Positions 44,475-54,134 of a DNA stretch of 64,000 nucleotides are shown here, piece after piece. The notes beneath the pieces were generated by a model that saw nothing but the letters and a program-made list of their open reading frames with translations, made no database searches and had not been told where the DNA came from. Every line of letters starts with the position of its first letter. Position 1 is the stretch's first letter. Origin of the DNA: Nitrospinota bacterium (GTDB taxonomy: Bacteria; Nitrospinota_A; UBA7883; JACRLM01); the NCBI GenBank assembly GCA_016208975.1, contig JACQXA010000004.1, positions 2,143,736 to 2,207,735 on the forward strand, given 5' to 3'. The position numbers and the translations under genes are program-made.

Positions 44475-45940
44475 AATTTGTTTCCGGGGTCGCGCTTTAG
44501 CGCCTCTTCATAAAGGGCGCGGGCGGCCGTTAAATCCTGTCTGTACACTTCCTTCAGCTGGGCCAGGTTGATCCTGGCGTCGTTCCTTTCCGGGTCTTTG
44601 CCGATGGCCTCGCTCAACAACCGTTCGGCCTCATGAACATTGCCAAGGCTTAAATGCGCCGCGCCGAGGGCCGAATAAACCGCCGGATTATCCATATCCG
44701 CCGCCAAGGGGCCCAATGCCTCCACGGCCAGGCTGTACCGGCCCGTCATTACAAAACGTTCCGCCGCCTGGCCCAGCATTACGGCCAGCTCGCGGCCCGG
44801 AACTTTAAATTTTATCACGCTGTCGGTTGCCAGGCTAACGTTTCCGGATAAAACCAGCGATTGCCAAAGGCCGAACGCCGCCGGGGCGTAACCGGGCATA
44901 AGCTGTACAGCCTCCGAAAAATCCTGGGCCGCCTCGGCGTGGCGCCCCATGGAAGAAAGTAGGGCGCCCCGGTTGAACCGGGCCCCGAAATGGCCTGGAA
45001 CCGCCAATATGACCCGGCTGTAAAGCTCGATGGCCTGTTCATGCCTTCCAGCGTCCCGCTCCAGCGCCGCCATGCTTACCAGCCCGTCGGCATGGCCGGG
45101 AACCAGCGCCAGAAACCGGGCCAGATATCCGGCCGCCTCATCTTTCCTTCCCAGCTTGTAGCAGGCGTTACCAGCGTAATAAAGGGAATCGGCGTAGGCG
45201 TTGTCCAGCCTGAAGGCCTGCAGGAAAGGTTTTACGCAGTCTTCCCACCTCCCTAATTCATGAAGCTGAATCCCCAACTCGTACTGCGCCTTGGCGTCTT
45301 CCGGCATTTCCAGCGCCTTGCGGGCGGTAAGCTCAAGGTAGAATTCCTTTTTGGCGCGTAACGCCCCGGGTTCGGCCACCTTGCCGTAGTGATGAATGAC
45401 CACCCAGGCGATTCCCACGGCCCACCGCGCCTCCGGGTCGTGGCAAATCACGTTTTCATGGATACGCCCCTCCCACCTCACATCGGGCCGGTTGCGGAAC
45501 AGCCGCAGGGCGAAGTTGTCGGCGTAGCTGTTGTAACCTTTTTCCATTTCGGGATACTGGCCGCTGACGGGGAGCATGTTGTCGTAACCAGGGCCGGGCA
45601 GGTAGTGGCGCTGGATGAGCATGTAACCGTCGTTGCGCCCGTTGTCCACGAGGCCGCGGATGGCGTTGAAGTCCGTTTCCGAAATCCGCTCATCGGCGTC
45701 CAATGATAAAACCCAGTCCGCCGTCACGTTTTCCAGCGCCAAATTACGCGCCTCGGAAAAATCGTCGTTCCAGGGGATGTGCGCCACCTTTGCCCCGAGG
45801 CTTTCGGCCATCCCCGCCGTGCCATCGGTGGAGCCGGTGTCGGCCACCACTATCTCGTCCACCAGGGGCCGGACAGTTTCGATAAGCTCCCGGATGTTCT
45901 GGGACTCGTTTTTCACGATCATGCAAAGCGCCAGGCTCAT
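44441..45940 (-). CDS. Family 2 glycosyltransferase fused to TPR repeats
   Basis: A 499-residue cytoplasmic protein. The N-terminal GT-A domain (about 1-225) begins MSLALCMIVKNESQNIREL and has VVADTGSTDGTAGMAESLGA and LSLDADERIS, whose DAD motif binds the metal-nucleotide sugar. This is the SunS-like, TPR-linked group. About eight TPR-type repeats fill 230-495 (AKAQYELGIQLHELGRWEDC, ALYEEALKRDPGNKL). The ATG at 45940 overlaps the mfd stop (ATGA); an earlier frame start lies inside mfd. The acceptor is unknown; TPRs suggest a protein or peptide acceptor. Confidence 0.87.
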   Translation of the reverse strand: MSLALCMIVKNESQNIRELIETVRPLVDEIVVADTGSTDGTAGMAESLGAKVAHIPWNDDFSEARNLALENVTADWVLSLDADERISETDFNAIRGLVDNGRNDGYMLIQRHYLPGPGYDNMLPVSGQYPEMEKGYNSYADNFALRLFRNRPDVRWEGRIHENVICHDPEARWAVGIAWVVIHHYGKVAEPGALRAKKEFYLELTARKALEMPEDAKAQYELGIQLHELGRWEDCVKPFLQAFRLDNAYADSLYYAGNACYKLGRKDEAAGYLARFLALVPGHADGLVSMAALERDAGRHEQAIELYSRVILAVPGHFGARFNRGALLSSMGRHAEAAQDFSEAVQLMPGYAPAAFGLWQSLVLSGNVSLATDSVIKFKVPGRELAVMLGQAAERFVMTGRYSLAVEALGPLAADMDNPAVYSALGAAHLSLGNVHEAERLLSEAIGKDPERNDARINLAQLKEVYRQDLTAARALYEEALKRDPGNKLCEQKLSYLRR

Positions 45941-48900
45941 ACGGAACTCTCCAGCATGAACAGCAGGAAATCCATTATAGAGGCGAACCGGTTTTTCCAC
46001 CCGGTCCCGGACAAAACACATTCGGCGGAGGTTTCCGAGGTGAACCGGAACTTGCGTCCACCCTTATACGCGGCGGTGGCCAGTTTTACGGGATCCAGTT
46101 TTGTGGATGGGTCGAACACCAGGTACAGCTTGTCCCGGATGAGGTCCACCTTCAACACTTTCAACGTGGCGCAAAGGGCTTTAATGCGCGAGACCGCCAG
46201 CAGTTTCTCCACCTCTTCGGGGACGGGGCCGAACCGGTCCGCCAGCTCCACCGCCAGTTCCCGCGCCTGTTCCAGCGACGTGATGGCGTGGATCCTGTTA
46301 TATACCTCTATCCTGTGGGCAAGGGCGGGGATATATTCCGGAGGAACCCTTCCGGCGACGTTTATGTTCAGGTTCACGTCGAACCTTTCTTCGGAGACCA
46401 CCCCCTTAAGCTCGTTGATGGCATCCTCCAGCATTTCGCAGTATGTTTCAAACCCTACTGCGTCTATGTTGCCGGACTGTTCCGGGCCCAGAAGGTTCCC
46501 CGCTCCGCGAATCTCCATGTCCCGCGCGGCCAGCTTGAACCCGCTCCCCAGTTCCGAAAGCTCCTCTATGGCTTTAAGCCGTTTCTTGGCGATGTCTGTT
46601 ATCCCTGCCAGCCCCGGGGCCAGGAAATAGGCGAAGGCCCGGTGGCGCGCCCGGCCCACCCGGCCCCGCAACTGGTAAAGCTGGGCCAGCCCGAAATGGT
46701 CTGCCCGGTTGATGATGATGGTGTTGGCCGAAGGGATGTCCAGCCCGGACTCGATTATGGTGGTGGCCAGCAATATGTCGAACTGCTTCGCCACGAAGCC
46801 CATCATCACCTGTTCCAGCTCGTTTTCGTTCATCTGGCCGTGGGCCACGGCGGTCCTGGCCTCGGGCACGATGCTCCGGAGGTGCTTTTCGAGGCTGTGG
46901 ATGGATTTCACCTTGTTGTGCACGAAAAACACCTGCCCGCCCCGGTCCATCTCCCTTATCACCGCCTCGCGGATCACAGTGTCCGAGAATTTCACGATGA
47001 ATGTCTGGATGGACTGCCGGTCCGCCGGGGGGGTCTGTATAACCGAAAGGTCGCGGATGCCCAGCATAGCGGTATGCAATGTGCGGGGTATGGGCGTTGC
47101 GGTGAGGGTCAGGGTGTCCACCCCCGAAAAGGCCGAGCGCAGTTTCTCCTTGTGGGCCACGCCAAACCGTTGCTCCTCGTCCACTATCACAAGCCCCAGT
47201 TTTTTGAACTTCACGTCCTTTTGCAGTATCCGGTGGGTGCCTATGACGATATCCACCTCGCCCGCCTCCACCTTTTCCAGTATCTCCTTTTGCTCCTTGC
47301 GGGACTTGAACCGGCTTAGCGCCTCCACCTTCACCGGGAAGCTTTTAAGACGCTCAGAGAAAGTCTGGAAATGCTGTTGGGTGAGCAGGGTGGTGGGGGC
47401 CAGCACGGCCACCTGCCTGCCGTCGTAAACGGCCTTGAAGGCGGCGCGCATGGCCACCTCTGTTTTTCCATAACCCACGTCGCCGCACACCAGCCGGTCC
47501 ATGGGTTTCTTCTTCTCCATGTCCTCGGCCACGTCGGCGATGGCGGAAAGCTGGTCTTCGGTTTCCTCGTATTCGAACGTGTCGGCGAATTCTTTGTGGA
47601 AGTTGTTGTCGTTTGAGAAGGCGAACCCCTCGGAAAGCTCCCGGGCGGCCTGGATCTTGAGCAGTTTTTCGGCCATGTCCATCATGGCCTTTTTCACCTT
47701 GGCGCGGGTCTTTTTCCAGGTTGTCCCGCCCATGCGGTCCAAAGGAGGCCTGCCCTCGCCGCCCCCGCTTATATACTTTTTCAGCAGGTGGGAGCCGGCG
47801 ATGGGAAGCAGGAGCCGCTGGTTTTCGGCGTACTCTATCTCCATGTACTCGTCTTTAACGTCGGCTATCATCTCCTCGCGGGAGCCTATGTACCGGCCCA
47901 CGCCGTGGTTCTTGTGCACAACGTAATCGCCGGGTTTTATGTCCGCCAGGCCCGCTATGAAGGCTTTCCGGGCCGGGGCGGAGCGCCGTTTTACCTTGAT
48001 GACCTTGCCGAAAATCTCGTCGTCGGTGACCAGCGCCCATTTGTCGGAAGGGATAATGAAGCCTTCCGGCGCAACCCCGGCGGTGATGAACAGGTTCCCC
48101 TCGAACAACGACCGTTGTGGCTCCATGATGTGGGCCACCAGGTTTTCCAGCCCCTCCGGATCCAACCGGCTGGCGCCCATGTCCTCTTCTTTCAAGAGAC
48201 GGGCCAGCCGCTCCACCCCTCCCGTGGTGGCGGCGGAGATCACCACCGAAAAGCCCTCTGAAAGCATTTTTTTCAGGTCGCCGATGAAATCTTCCACCTT
48301 GCCCCGGTACCTTTCCGGAGCACGGGTGGAAACGATGAAAGCGTTTTCCCCTTCTTCGGTCATGGCCAATTCGCCAAGGCTTAGCGCGGCGTTGGCGGTG
48401 ATCTCTCCATGGAAACCATCTTTGCTTATGAAAAGCGCCTCGGGCTCTAACGCTATGTCGTTGCGGGCGGAGGCCTGGGCGCGTTCCTCTTCGATAAGGG
48501 TGTAAAACGCCTCGATATGGGCCTCTATGGCCGAAGGCTCGTCCAGCGCGAAAAGGATGTTTTCCGGCAGGTAGTCCAATACCGTGGCGCTTTCGGGATA
48601 GAACAGCGGTAATAGCCGCTCCATCCCGGCGAAAAATTTCCCCTGCGTGAGCGCTTCGCCTATTGCCGCGGCCCGGCCCTGGGACATGCCCCACTGGCGG
48701 GCCCGGGCCATGAACACTTCCGATAGCCCCTGCTTGTCCAGCCCCTCGTAGAACACCTCCCGGAAGGGGAACAGGGTTACGCTTTCCAGCTGTTTTATGG
48801 AGCGCTGGTTCTCCACGCTGAAATTGCGGATGGAGTCCACCTCGTCTCCGAAAAACTCCAGCCGGGCCGGGTAGGCGCCATGCCCAGGGAATACGTCCAC

Positions 48901-49428
48901 CACCCCGCCCCGCACCGAGTATTCACCACGGTTTTCCACCATGGCCGACCGTTCGTAACCGTAAGCGGAAAGATGGGCCACGAGAAGCTCCAGGTCCATG
49001 GAGTCTTTAACGTCTATTCGCAGGACCGCTTTTTTCAAAGCCGCCGGGGGCAAGGTCTTCCTGGCCATGGCTTCCACGGTGGTAACCAATATGGCGCCTT
49101 TTGGGTTGCCCATCAGCCGGGCCAGGGTGGAGAGCCTGGCTCCGGACACCTCCGGGTGGGGTGACATTTCCTCGTAGGGGAGTATTTCCCATGGCGGGAA
49201 GAGCAGAAGCCCTTCCTCTTGGGGAAGGAAGAACCGCAAAATGTCGAAAAGCTCCTCGGCCCTGGCCGCCTTATCGGCCAACAATACGATGGGCCGTTGG
49301 AGCTTTTTGGCCAAGGAGGCGATAAAAAGCCCTTTGGCCGACCGGGTAAGGCCGTTACAGGAAACCAGCCCCCTGTCTCCGGCGGCCAGTTTTTCCAGCA
49401 CCGATTCGAGGCCGTAAAGGGAGATCAT
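45937..49428 (-). CDS. mfd: Transcription-repair coupling factor Mfd
   Basis: ATP-driven translocase that removes stalled RNA polymerase and recruits UvrA. The 1163-residue protein has the UvrB-like N-terminal domains (about 1-450; LFPPWEILPYEEMSPHPE), the polymerase-interaction domain (GDYVVHKNHGVGRYIG near 515), and the RecG-like motor with Walker A CGDVGYGKTEVAMRAAF, VIVDEEQRFGV (DEEQ box), LTATPIPRTLH and QLRGRVGRARHRAFAYF. The C-terminal UvrA-masking domain (VAGRVPPEYIPALAHRIEVY) is present. Length is normal. It heads the six-gene minus-strand operon. Confidence 0.97.
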   Translation of the reverse strand: MISLYGLESVLEKLAAGDRGLVSCNGLTRSAKGLFIASLAKKLQRPIVLLADKAARAEELFDILRFFLPQEEGLLLFPPWEILPYEEMSPHPEVSGARLSTLARLMGNPKGAILVTTVEAMARKTLPPAALKKAVLRIDVKDSMDLELLVAHLSAYGYERSAMVENRGEYSVRGGVVDVFPGHGAYPARLEFFGDEVDSIRNFSVENQRSIKQLESVTLFPFREVFYEGLDKQGLSEVFMARARQWGMSQGRAAAIGEALTQGKFFAGMERLLPLFYPESATVLDYLPENILFALDEPSAIEAHIEAFYTLIEEERAQASARNDIALEPEALFISKDGFHGEITANAALSLGELAMTEEGENAFIVSTRAPERYRGKVEDFIGDLKKMLSEGFSVVISAATTGGVERLARLLKEEDMGASRLDPEGLENLVAHIMEPQRSLFEGNLFITAGVAPEGFIIPSDKWALVTDDEIFGKVIKVKRRSAPARKAFIAGLADIKPGDYVVHKNHGVGRYIGSREEMIADVKDEYMEIEYAENQRLLLPIAGSHLLKKYISGGGEGRPPLDRMGGTTWKKTRAKVKKAMMDMAEKLLKIQAARELSEGFAFSNDNNFHKEFADTFEYEETEDQLSAIADVAEDMEKKKPMDRLVCGDVGYGKTEVAMRAAFKAVYDGRQVAVLAPTTLLTQQHFQTFSERLKSFPVKVEALSRFKSRKEQKEILEKVEAGEVDIVIGTHRILQKDVKFKKLGLVIVDEEQRFGVAHKEKLRSAFSGVDTLTLTATPIPRTLHTAMLGIRDLSVIQTPPADRQSIQTFIVKFSDTVIREAVIREMDRGGQVFFVHNKVKSIHSLEKHLRSIVPEARTAVAHGQMNENELEQVMMGFVAKQFDILLATTIIESGLDIPSANTIIINRADHFGLAQLYQLRGRVGRARHRAFAYFLAPGLAGITDIAKKRLKAIEELSELGSGFKLAARDMEIRGAGNLLGPEQSGNIDAVGFETYCEMLEDAINELKGVVSEERFDVNLNINVAGRVPPEYIPALAHRIEVYNRIHAITSLEQARELAVELADRFGPVPEEVEKLLAVSRIKALCATLKVLKVDLIRDKLYLVFDPSTKLDPVKLATAAYKGGRKFRFTSETSAECVLSGTGWKNRFASIMDFLLFMLESSV

Positions 49429-49490
49429 CTAGAACCGTTCGTTCGAGGTTATCAAGAATTTATCATGGCCGGGCGCGAACCCGGTTTAAA

Positions 49491-49524
49491 ACAAAACGCC
49501 GGCCCCGGATAAACGGAGCCGGCG
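49491..49524 (-). terminator. Terminator of the leuCD operon
   Basis: On the minus strand CGCCGGC..CGG / CCG..GCCGGCG forms a GC stem with one mismatch, followed by GTTTTGTTTT. It lies just after the leuD stop and before mfd. Confidence 0.7.
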
Positions 49525-49548
49525 CGTAATGCGGATTGGAAGCCGCGC

Positions 49549-50049
49549 TTAACTGGCCTTGCCGATCTTGTTCCGGGTGTAATTGATAAGCCCACCGGCG
49601 GAGATAAGCTCCTGCATGAACGGGGGGATTGGCGTGGCCTGGTAGCTTTTGCCCTTGGTGGCGTTCCTGATTACGCCGGTGGAGAAGTCCACCGAAAGCT
49701 CGTCGCCCGTGGCCGCTTCCCGCGCCGCCTCTTCGCACTCCAGTATGGGAAGCCCCATGTTGAAGGCGTTGCGGTAAAAGATGCGCGCGAAGAACGGGGC
49801 TACCACGCAGGCCACGCCCGCCGCCTTTATGGCTATGGGGGCGTGTTCCCGCGAGGAGCCGCAACCGAAGTTGTCTCCCGCCACGATTATCTCGCCGGGC
49901 TTCACCTGTTTGGCGAACTCCGGATCCGCGTCTTCCATGACGTGCTTTGCCAGCTCCGCCGGGTCGGAAGTGTTCAGGTAACGCGCTGGTATGATCAGGT
50001 CTGTGTCTATGTTGTCGCCGAATTTCCAGCACTTGCCGGTAACGCTCAT
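49549..50049 (-). CDS. leuD: 3-isopropylmalate dehydratase small subunit
   Basis: Small, swivelling subunit of isopropylmalate isomerase in leucine synthesis. The 166 residues are the short type found in archaea and many deep-branching bacteria (E. coli LeuD is about 200). It shows [21 protein letters not shown], then [20 protein letters not shown], the substrate-binding GSSREHA loop, and [19 protein letters not shown]. Related homoaconitase small subunits are the alternative; the synteny with a matching large subunit does not settle this, but leucine synthesis is the commoner role. The start is ATG 50049, 19 bp after leuC. Confidence 0.93.
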   Translation of the reverse strand: MSVTGKCWKFGDNIDTDLIIPARYLNTSDPAELAKHVMEDADPEFAKQVKPGEIIVAGDNFGCGSSREHAPIAIKAAGVACVVAPFFARIFYRNAFNMGLPILECEEAAREAATGDELSVDFSTGVIRNATKGKSYQATPIPPFMQELISAGGLINYTRNKIGKAS

Positions 50050-50068
50050 CGTTTAGTCTCCCTTAGCC

Positions 50069-51343
50069 TTACTCGACCTCTGTGGGGCCGGTGATGGTTC
50101 CTGTTAAGGCCGAAGCGGCGGCCACCGCCGGCGAGGCCAGATACACCTCCGATTTGGGATGCCCCATCCTTCCCACAAAGTTGCGGTTCGTTGTGGCCAG
50201 GCATTTTTCACCCTCGGCCAGGATACCCATGTGGCCCCCAAGGCATGGCCCGCAAGTGGGGGTTGAAACCACCGCGCCCGCGTCTATGAATATCTCCAGA
50301 AGGCCGCTCTTCATGGCCTTTTTGTAGATGTTCTGCGTGGCGGGGATGATTATCATCCTCAAACCTTTGGCGATCTTCCTGCCTTTAAGCAGGCCCGCCA
50401 CCATCTGCAGGTCGGCGTAGCGGCCGTTGGTGCAGGAGCCCACCACCACCTGGTCCAGTTTTATTCCTTTGGCCTCGCCCACGGGCCTGGCGTTTTCCGG
50501 AAGATGGGGGAAGGCCACCTGCATATCTATGTCCGCCCCGTCAAACTCCATCACGCTGTGATAGGCCGCGTCCGGATCCGACTCGTACACCTTGAACTCG
50601 CGCACGGGTTTTGTCTCCTGGGCGTTGATGAAGTCCATGGTCTTCTTGTCGGCCTTTATGATGCCGTTCTTGGCCCCGGCTTCCACCGCCATGTTGGCCA
50701 TGGAGAACCGGTCGTCCATGCCAAACTCCTCTATCATTGGGCCGGTGAACTCCATGGCGCGGTAAAGCGCGCCGGACACGCCGATCTTGCCGATGGTGTA
50801 GAGGATCAGGTCTTTCCCGGAGATCCATTTGTTCTTCGGCTTGCCATTGAAGACAAACTTCATGGTCTCTGGCACTTTAAACCATATCTTGCCAGTCACC
50901 ATGGTGGACGCCAGGTCGGTAGAGCCGATGCCAGTGGCGAACGCCCCCAGCGCGCCGTAGGTGCAGGTGTGGCTGTCCGCCCCGATGATAACGTCGCCGG
51001 GCAGGGTAAGGTTGCGTTCCGGCAGAAGCGCGTGCTCCACCCCCATCTCGCCCACTTCGAAATAGTTCTCTATATCGTGTTCACGGGCGAAGACCCTCAT
51101 GGCCTTGGTCTGCTGGGCCGAGGCTATGTCTTTATTTGGCGCGAAATGGTCCGGCACCAGCACCACCCGCCTTTTATCGAATACGTCGCTTGCGCCCGCC
51201 TTCTCGAACTCCTTGATGGCGATGGGGGCGGTAATGTCGTTGCCCAGCGCTATGTCCACCCGGCAGTCCAGAATGTCGCCCGGCTTGACGGAGTCAACGC
51301 CTGCGTGGGCCGCCAGTATCTTTTCGGTAATCGTCATTCCCAT
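50069..51343 (-). CDS. leuC: 3-isopropylmalate dehydratase large subunit
   Basis: [4Fe-4S] aconitase-superfamily subunit of 424 residues, again the short (HacA-like) type. Iron-sulfur ligands are seen in [14 protein letters not shown] (first Cys) and [13 protein letters not shown] (the C-x2-C pair); [23 protein letters not shown] holds the substrate-contact residues. ATG 51343 or the ATG two codons later may be used; AAAGGA is 9 nt upstream. It is the first gene of leuCD with an AT-rich leader on the minus strand. No leucine leader peptide or T-box was recognised upstream. Confidence 0.95.
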   Translation of the reverse strand: MGMTITEKILAAHAGVDSVKPGDILDCRVDIALGNDITAPIAIKEFEKAGASDVFDKRRVVLVPDHFAPNKDIASAQQTKAMRVFAREHDIENYFEVGEMGVEHALLPERNLTLPGDVIIGADSHTCTYGALGAFATGIGSTDLASTMVTGKIWFKVPETMKFVFNGKPKNKWISGKDLILYTIGKIGVSGALYRAMEFTGPMIEEFGMDDRFSMANMAVEAGAKNGIIKADKKTMDFINAQETKPVREFKVYESDPDAAYHSVMEFDGADIDMQVAFPHLPENARPVGEAKGIKLDQVVVGSCTNGRYADLQMVAGLLKGRKIAKGLRMIIIPATQNIYKKAMKSGLLEIFIDAGAVVSTPTCGPCLGGHMGILAEGEKCLATTNRNFVGRMGHPKSEVYLASPAVAAASALTGTITGPTEVE

Positions 51344-51446
51344 TAGTGAAAATCCTTTTTTAAATACCGTTTCATCTATGATGAAGTAATTTTTTATGAT
51401 GACAAATCCGGGCCTATAAAATCAACTTATTTTGGTGAATTCGATT

Positions 51447-51477
51447 AAAAAGGGCCGGCATTTTCCAATACCGGCCC
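51447..51477 (-). terminator. Terminator of the His-rich barrel gene
   Basis: Stem GGGCCGG/CCGGCCC (7 bp, partly extended), 12-nt loop, followed on the minus strand by TTTTT. It is 30 bp beyond the stop of the gene at 51508-52494. Confidence 0.75.
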
Positions 51478-51507
51478 CGAAAGAGCGCCCGCGATATTAC
51501 GCGGAAA

Positions 51508-52494
51508 TCAGAAAGTCAGGCTGGCTTCAAGCCCGACCATGGTGATGGCGCTGGTCTTGCCGTCGAAACTCCTGGCCTCCAGGTCCTTTTTCGCGTCGTC
51601 GGAAAGGGGATTTACAGCCCGGGCGAATCCGGTAACCGTCAGTCCGTGAAGGTGGTGGGGCGAATAGTCCAGCGCCAGCTCGATGGAAGAGTTATGGAGC
51701 CCGGAGAAGCTGGCTCCGGTCTCTGTCGAGGTTTCCGCTCCGGCGGTTTGCGTTAAACCGGCGGCCAAACCTTCGCGCGCCTCATGGGAGGAACCTTCGG
51801 TATCGGCGGTGGCGGTTTCTTCGGATGTTCCGGCTTCATGCGAACCCCCATGGGAGGAAACGATGCCGCTGGTGTTCAGATAATTGGCCATGGCCTTGAA
51901 CCGGAGCCCAAGTTGCCCGCCAAGAGGACGCTGGTACGAAACTCCCGCGCCATGGTATGAGCGTTTTTCGCGGTCGAGCTCCCAGTTCAGGAGCAGGTCG
52001 AGCGTTAAATGGTGTGTCAATTTGTATCCGGCGGTAAGTTGCGCCTCGGTGGTGGTGAAGTTGTGGTTCGTGTGCTCCACCGAATTATATGCGGCGGAGA
52101 TGTCCAGGCGGTGGCCATGCCAGCCAATATGGGGGCTTACCTCCCGCTCCACCTGCTCTTTGGATGTGGATACCATCATTCCGTGGATTCCGGCGTGCAA
52201 ACCCCCACCCATCGAAAATCCAAGGCCCACAAAACCCTTGCTGGCTGTCTCATCGGTTACTATGACGCCGTATCGCTCATAACCGGACGACAGGCCGCCG
52301 CCCGCCTCTACATGAAACCCGGAATGATGTTCTTCTCGGCGCATTTCGCCATGTCCCTCGCCATGACCGGCCGGATGGGCCATAGCTTCAGCGCCATGAT
52401 GTTCCGGGTGATCCGACGCCATGGCCATTGCGGGAGCCACGATCATGCTTAAAGCGGTCAACGCGCCAAACAATATTCCCCTCGTTGCAAACAT
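51508..52494 (-). CDS. Outer-membrane barrel-like protein with His-rich N-terminus
   Basis: Not assigned to a named family. The 328-residue protein has a signal peptide ending AMAMA, then a mature head extremely rich in His (SDHPEHHGAEAMAHPAGHGE, then GHGEMRREEHHSGFH), suggesting metal binding. The rest consists of alternating amphipathic strands (GVGLGFSMGGGL-like, YHGAGVSYQRPLGGQLGLRF, SSIELALDYSPHHL) ending in VGLEASLTF, a typical barrel terminus with final Phe. A Ser/Thr/Glu-rich insert (about 210-260) may be a surface loop. AGGGGG precedes the ATG. It is a single-gene unit with its own terminator. A metal-related role is inference from the His head. Confidence 0.6.
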   Translation of the reverse strand: MFATRGILFGALTALSMIVAPAMAMASDHPEHHGAEAMAHPAGHGEGHGEMRREEHHSGFHVEAGGGLSSGYERYGVIVTDETASKGFVGLGFSMGGGLHAGIHGMMVSTSKEQVEREVSPHIGWHGHRLDISAAYNSVEHTNHNFTTTEAQLTAGYKLTHHLTLDLLLNWELDREKRSYHGAGVSYQRPLGGQLGLRFKAMANYLNTSGIVSSHGGSHEAGTSEETATADTEGSSHEAREGLAAGLTQTAGAETSTETGASFSGLHNSSIELALDYSPHHLHGLTVTGFARAVNPLSDDAKKDLEARSFDGKTSAITMVGLEASLTF

Positions 52495-52813
52495 TCTTTT
52501 CCCCCTATTATGAGCCCTGATAAAAAATTGTTTTTTGCAGTTCCATCCAGTTTGAAACTCGGTAATCCCCCGGCATTTGTCGCGCCAAAGAATTACGGAA
52601 TGACTGGAAGAGACGTAAGAAACGCCGGTGACACCCGGCTGGAGCGCATATTTTTACCAGCGTGTTTTCCATGTGTCCAGAGTAAAATACATATTTATAG
52701 CGTCTTTTATACGATTGAAAAATGTTGTCACTTCAGCGCCGATGGATGAAAATCCGCATCTAATAGCCGGAATAAACGGCCCCACGGCAAAATGGAGGAG
52801 TCTAGTTCACATC
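52495..52813. other. Divergent regulatory region without a gene
   Basis: Separates the His-rich barrel (minus) from the HmuY-type gene (plus). It is AT-richer than its surroundings, especially 52680-52735 with several TATA-like words (tttatag, ttatacg), but no promoter stands out. In-frame ATGs at 52742 and earlier would lengthen the HmuY gene. No Fur-box-like 19-bp palindrome was found. Confidence 0.35.
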
Positions 52814-53773
52814 ATGACAGAAACCCGGGAACTTACGATCTACGCCCTGGAGGGGCTTGTGGCCGGTGGGGACATCAAAGGGGAGACCTTACGATGTCTC
52901 AATCTTGAAACCGGTAAGATAACCAATATCCCCGAGACCCAGGCCAGGCAGGACACTTCCTGGGATATGGCGTTCAAAAGGTCGGTCATCTACCTGAACA
53001 GCGGTCCCGCGGGCCCGGGGGACGTTCAGGGAGCTTTGATAGACCCCCCGGTGGACGTTTCCCGGGAAGATTTTGTGAAGATTACCGCCGACGACCTGAA
53101 ACGCAAGTTCGATTCTGTCACCACCGTTCCACCCGGCGCGCAATTCAGGGGGGAAGATGTGGAGCCGGCCATATTCGACTGGCGGGTATTGAAAGATGGC
53201 AGATACACCCACAATTCCGTTAAAGGCTGGAAATTGAGACTGGCCGACGGCGCAAGATACGCCAAGATGCGAATGAAAAGGCTCGAAGCCGATTGTAAGG
53301 CCATAACCATACAGTACGCATATCAGCCCGGCAAAGACGCGCCTTTGGATGAGGAGCGGATGGCCACCATAAACCCCGGTGAATGTTTTAATTTCAAGAC
53401 GGGCTCCATTGCGCCTGAAAGCGGCATGGAGTGGGATATTAAACATGACGGCTCAAGATTGCTCATCAACAGCTCCGTCAGCGGGCCGGGCCGGGCCGGG
53501 GCGCTGGGCTCAAATAAATATGGCGCGACGTGGAAAAACGTGGAGAACCCATCGGATTCCATCGCCTATTTCATGGACGAGTTCGGCGCGGTGTTCAGGA
53601 ACCCAAAGTGGTACCGTTACAACATAGACGGCAAACATAACCTTCATCCCAACGGCGCCGTTTACGCCATAAAGACGCTAGCGGGTGTATATAAATTACA
53701 GGTGTATGAGTATTTCGAGCATAAAGGCTCCGACTTGGGCAATTTCAGGATCCGCTACGCCCGCCTGGCTTGA
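52814..53773 (+). CDS. Tandem HmuY-fold protein
   Basis: A 319-residue protein with two copies of the HmuY-like beta fold. Copy 1: DTSWDMAFKRSVIYLNSGPA, then GWKLRLADGARYAKMRM. Copy 2: GMEWDIKHDGSRLLINSSVS, then AVYAIKTLAGVYKLQVYEYF and GNFRIRYARL. HmuY in Porphyromonas is a secreted heme-binding lipoprotein; here no signal peptide or lipobox precedes MTETRELTIYALEG, so location is unclear. The chosen ATG (52814) has GGAGGAG 13 nt upstream; an in-frame ATG at 52742 gives 24 more residues, still without a signal. Next is a TusA-like gene 10 bp on. Heme binding is not certain, since ligand residues vary in this family. Confidence 0.68.
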   Translation: MTETRELTIYALEGLVAGGDIKGETLRCLNLETGKITNIPETQARQDTSWDMAFKRSVIYLNSGPAGPGDVQGALIDPPVDVSREDFVKITADDLKRKFDSVTTVPPGAQFRGEDVEPAIFDWRVLKDGRYTHNSVKGWKLRLADGARYAKMRMKRLEADCKAITIQYAYQPGKDAPLDEERMATINPGECFNFKTGSIAPESGMEWDIKHDGSRLLINSSVSGPGRAGALGSNKYGATWKNVENPSDSIAYFMDEFGAVFRNPKWYRYNIDGKHNLHPNGAVYAIKTLAGVYKLQVYEYFEHKGSDLGNFRIRYARLA

Positions 53774-53783
53774 TGGAGGCTAG

Positions 53784-54071
53784 ATGAAACCTGAGGTAGT
53801 AACGTTGGACTGCCGGGAGAACCCCGGCAACAAGGTGTTCGACCAATTGCGGGACCTTTTGCTGAGTAAAAGGCTGGACGTGGCGTTCGTGGTAGTGGTG
53901 GCGCCAACTAAAAAGTTCGCCCGTAAAGTGGAGACCTTCGCCAACCTCACCCGCCTGCAGGTGTTCACGGAGCAGGTGGAAAACTACTGGAAAGTCACCG
54001 TTTCCCCTTCTTCCTGCGCTGTAAAAGGCGCGGTCCCGGTTCCGTTTATGGGTACGCTTGATGTAAAATGA
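53784..54071 (+). CDS. Small TusA-like protein
   Basis: A 95-residue cytoplasmic protein. MKPEVVTLDCRENPGNKVFDQLRDLL recalls the TusA/SirA start (LDxRGxxCPxP), and VAFVVVVAPTKKFARKVETF followed by YWKVTVSP fits its beta-alpha-beta-alpha-beta-beta fold. The usual CPxP active site reads NPGN, so the sulfur-carrying Cys is missing; Cys10 in LDCRE is the only thiol nearby, plus one near the C-terminus. GGAGG lies 4 nt before the ATG. Between a HmuY-like gene and a rhodanese, a sulfur-related or regulatory role is possible. The family assignment is tentative. Confidence 0.5.
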   Translation: MKPEVVTLDCRENPGNKVFDQLRDLLLSKRLDVAFVVVVAPTKKFARKVETFANLTRLQVFTEQVENYWKVTVSPSSCAVKGAVPVPFMGTLDVK

Positions 54072-54134
54072 ATTGAATCATTTGGGCTTTTCCCGCATCT
54101 AACCCATAAACGTAATTTGCAAGGAGTTATATAA

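Noticed and set aside
49463-50032. Minus-strand frame of 189 codons overlapping leuD
   Set aside because: Different phase from the clear LeuD sequence; Arg/Gly/His-rich shadow composition.
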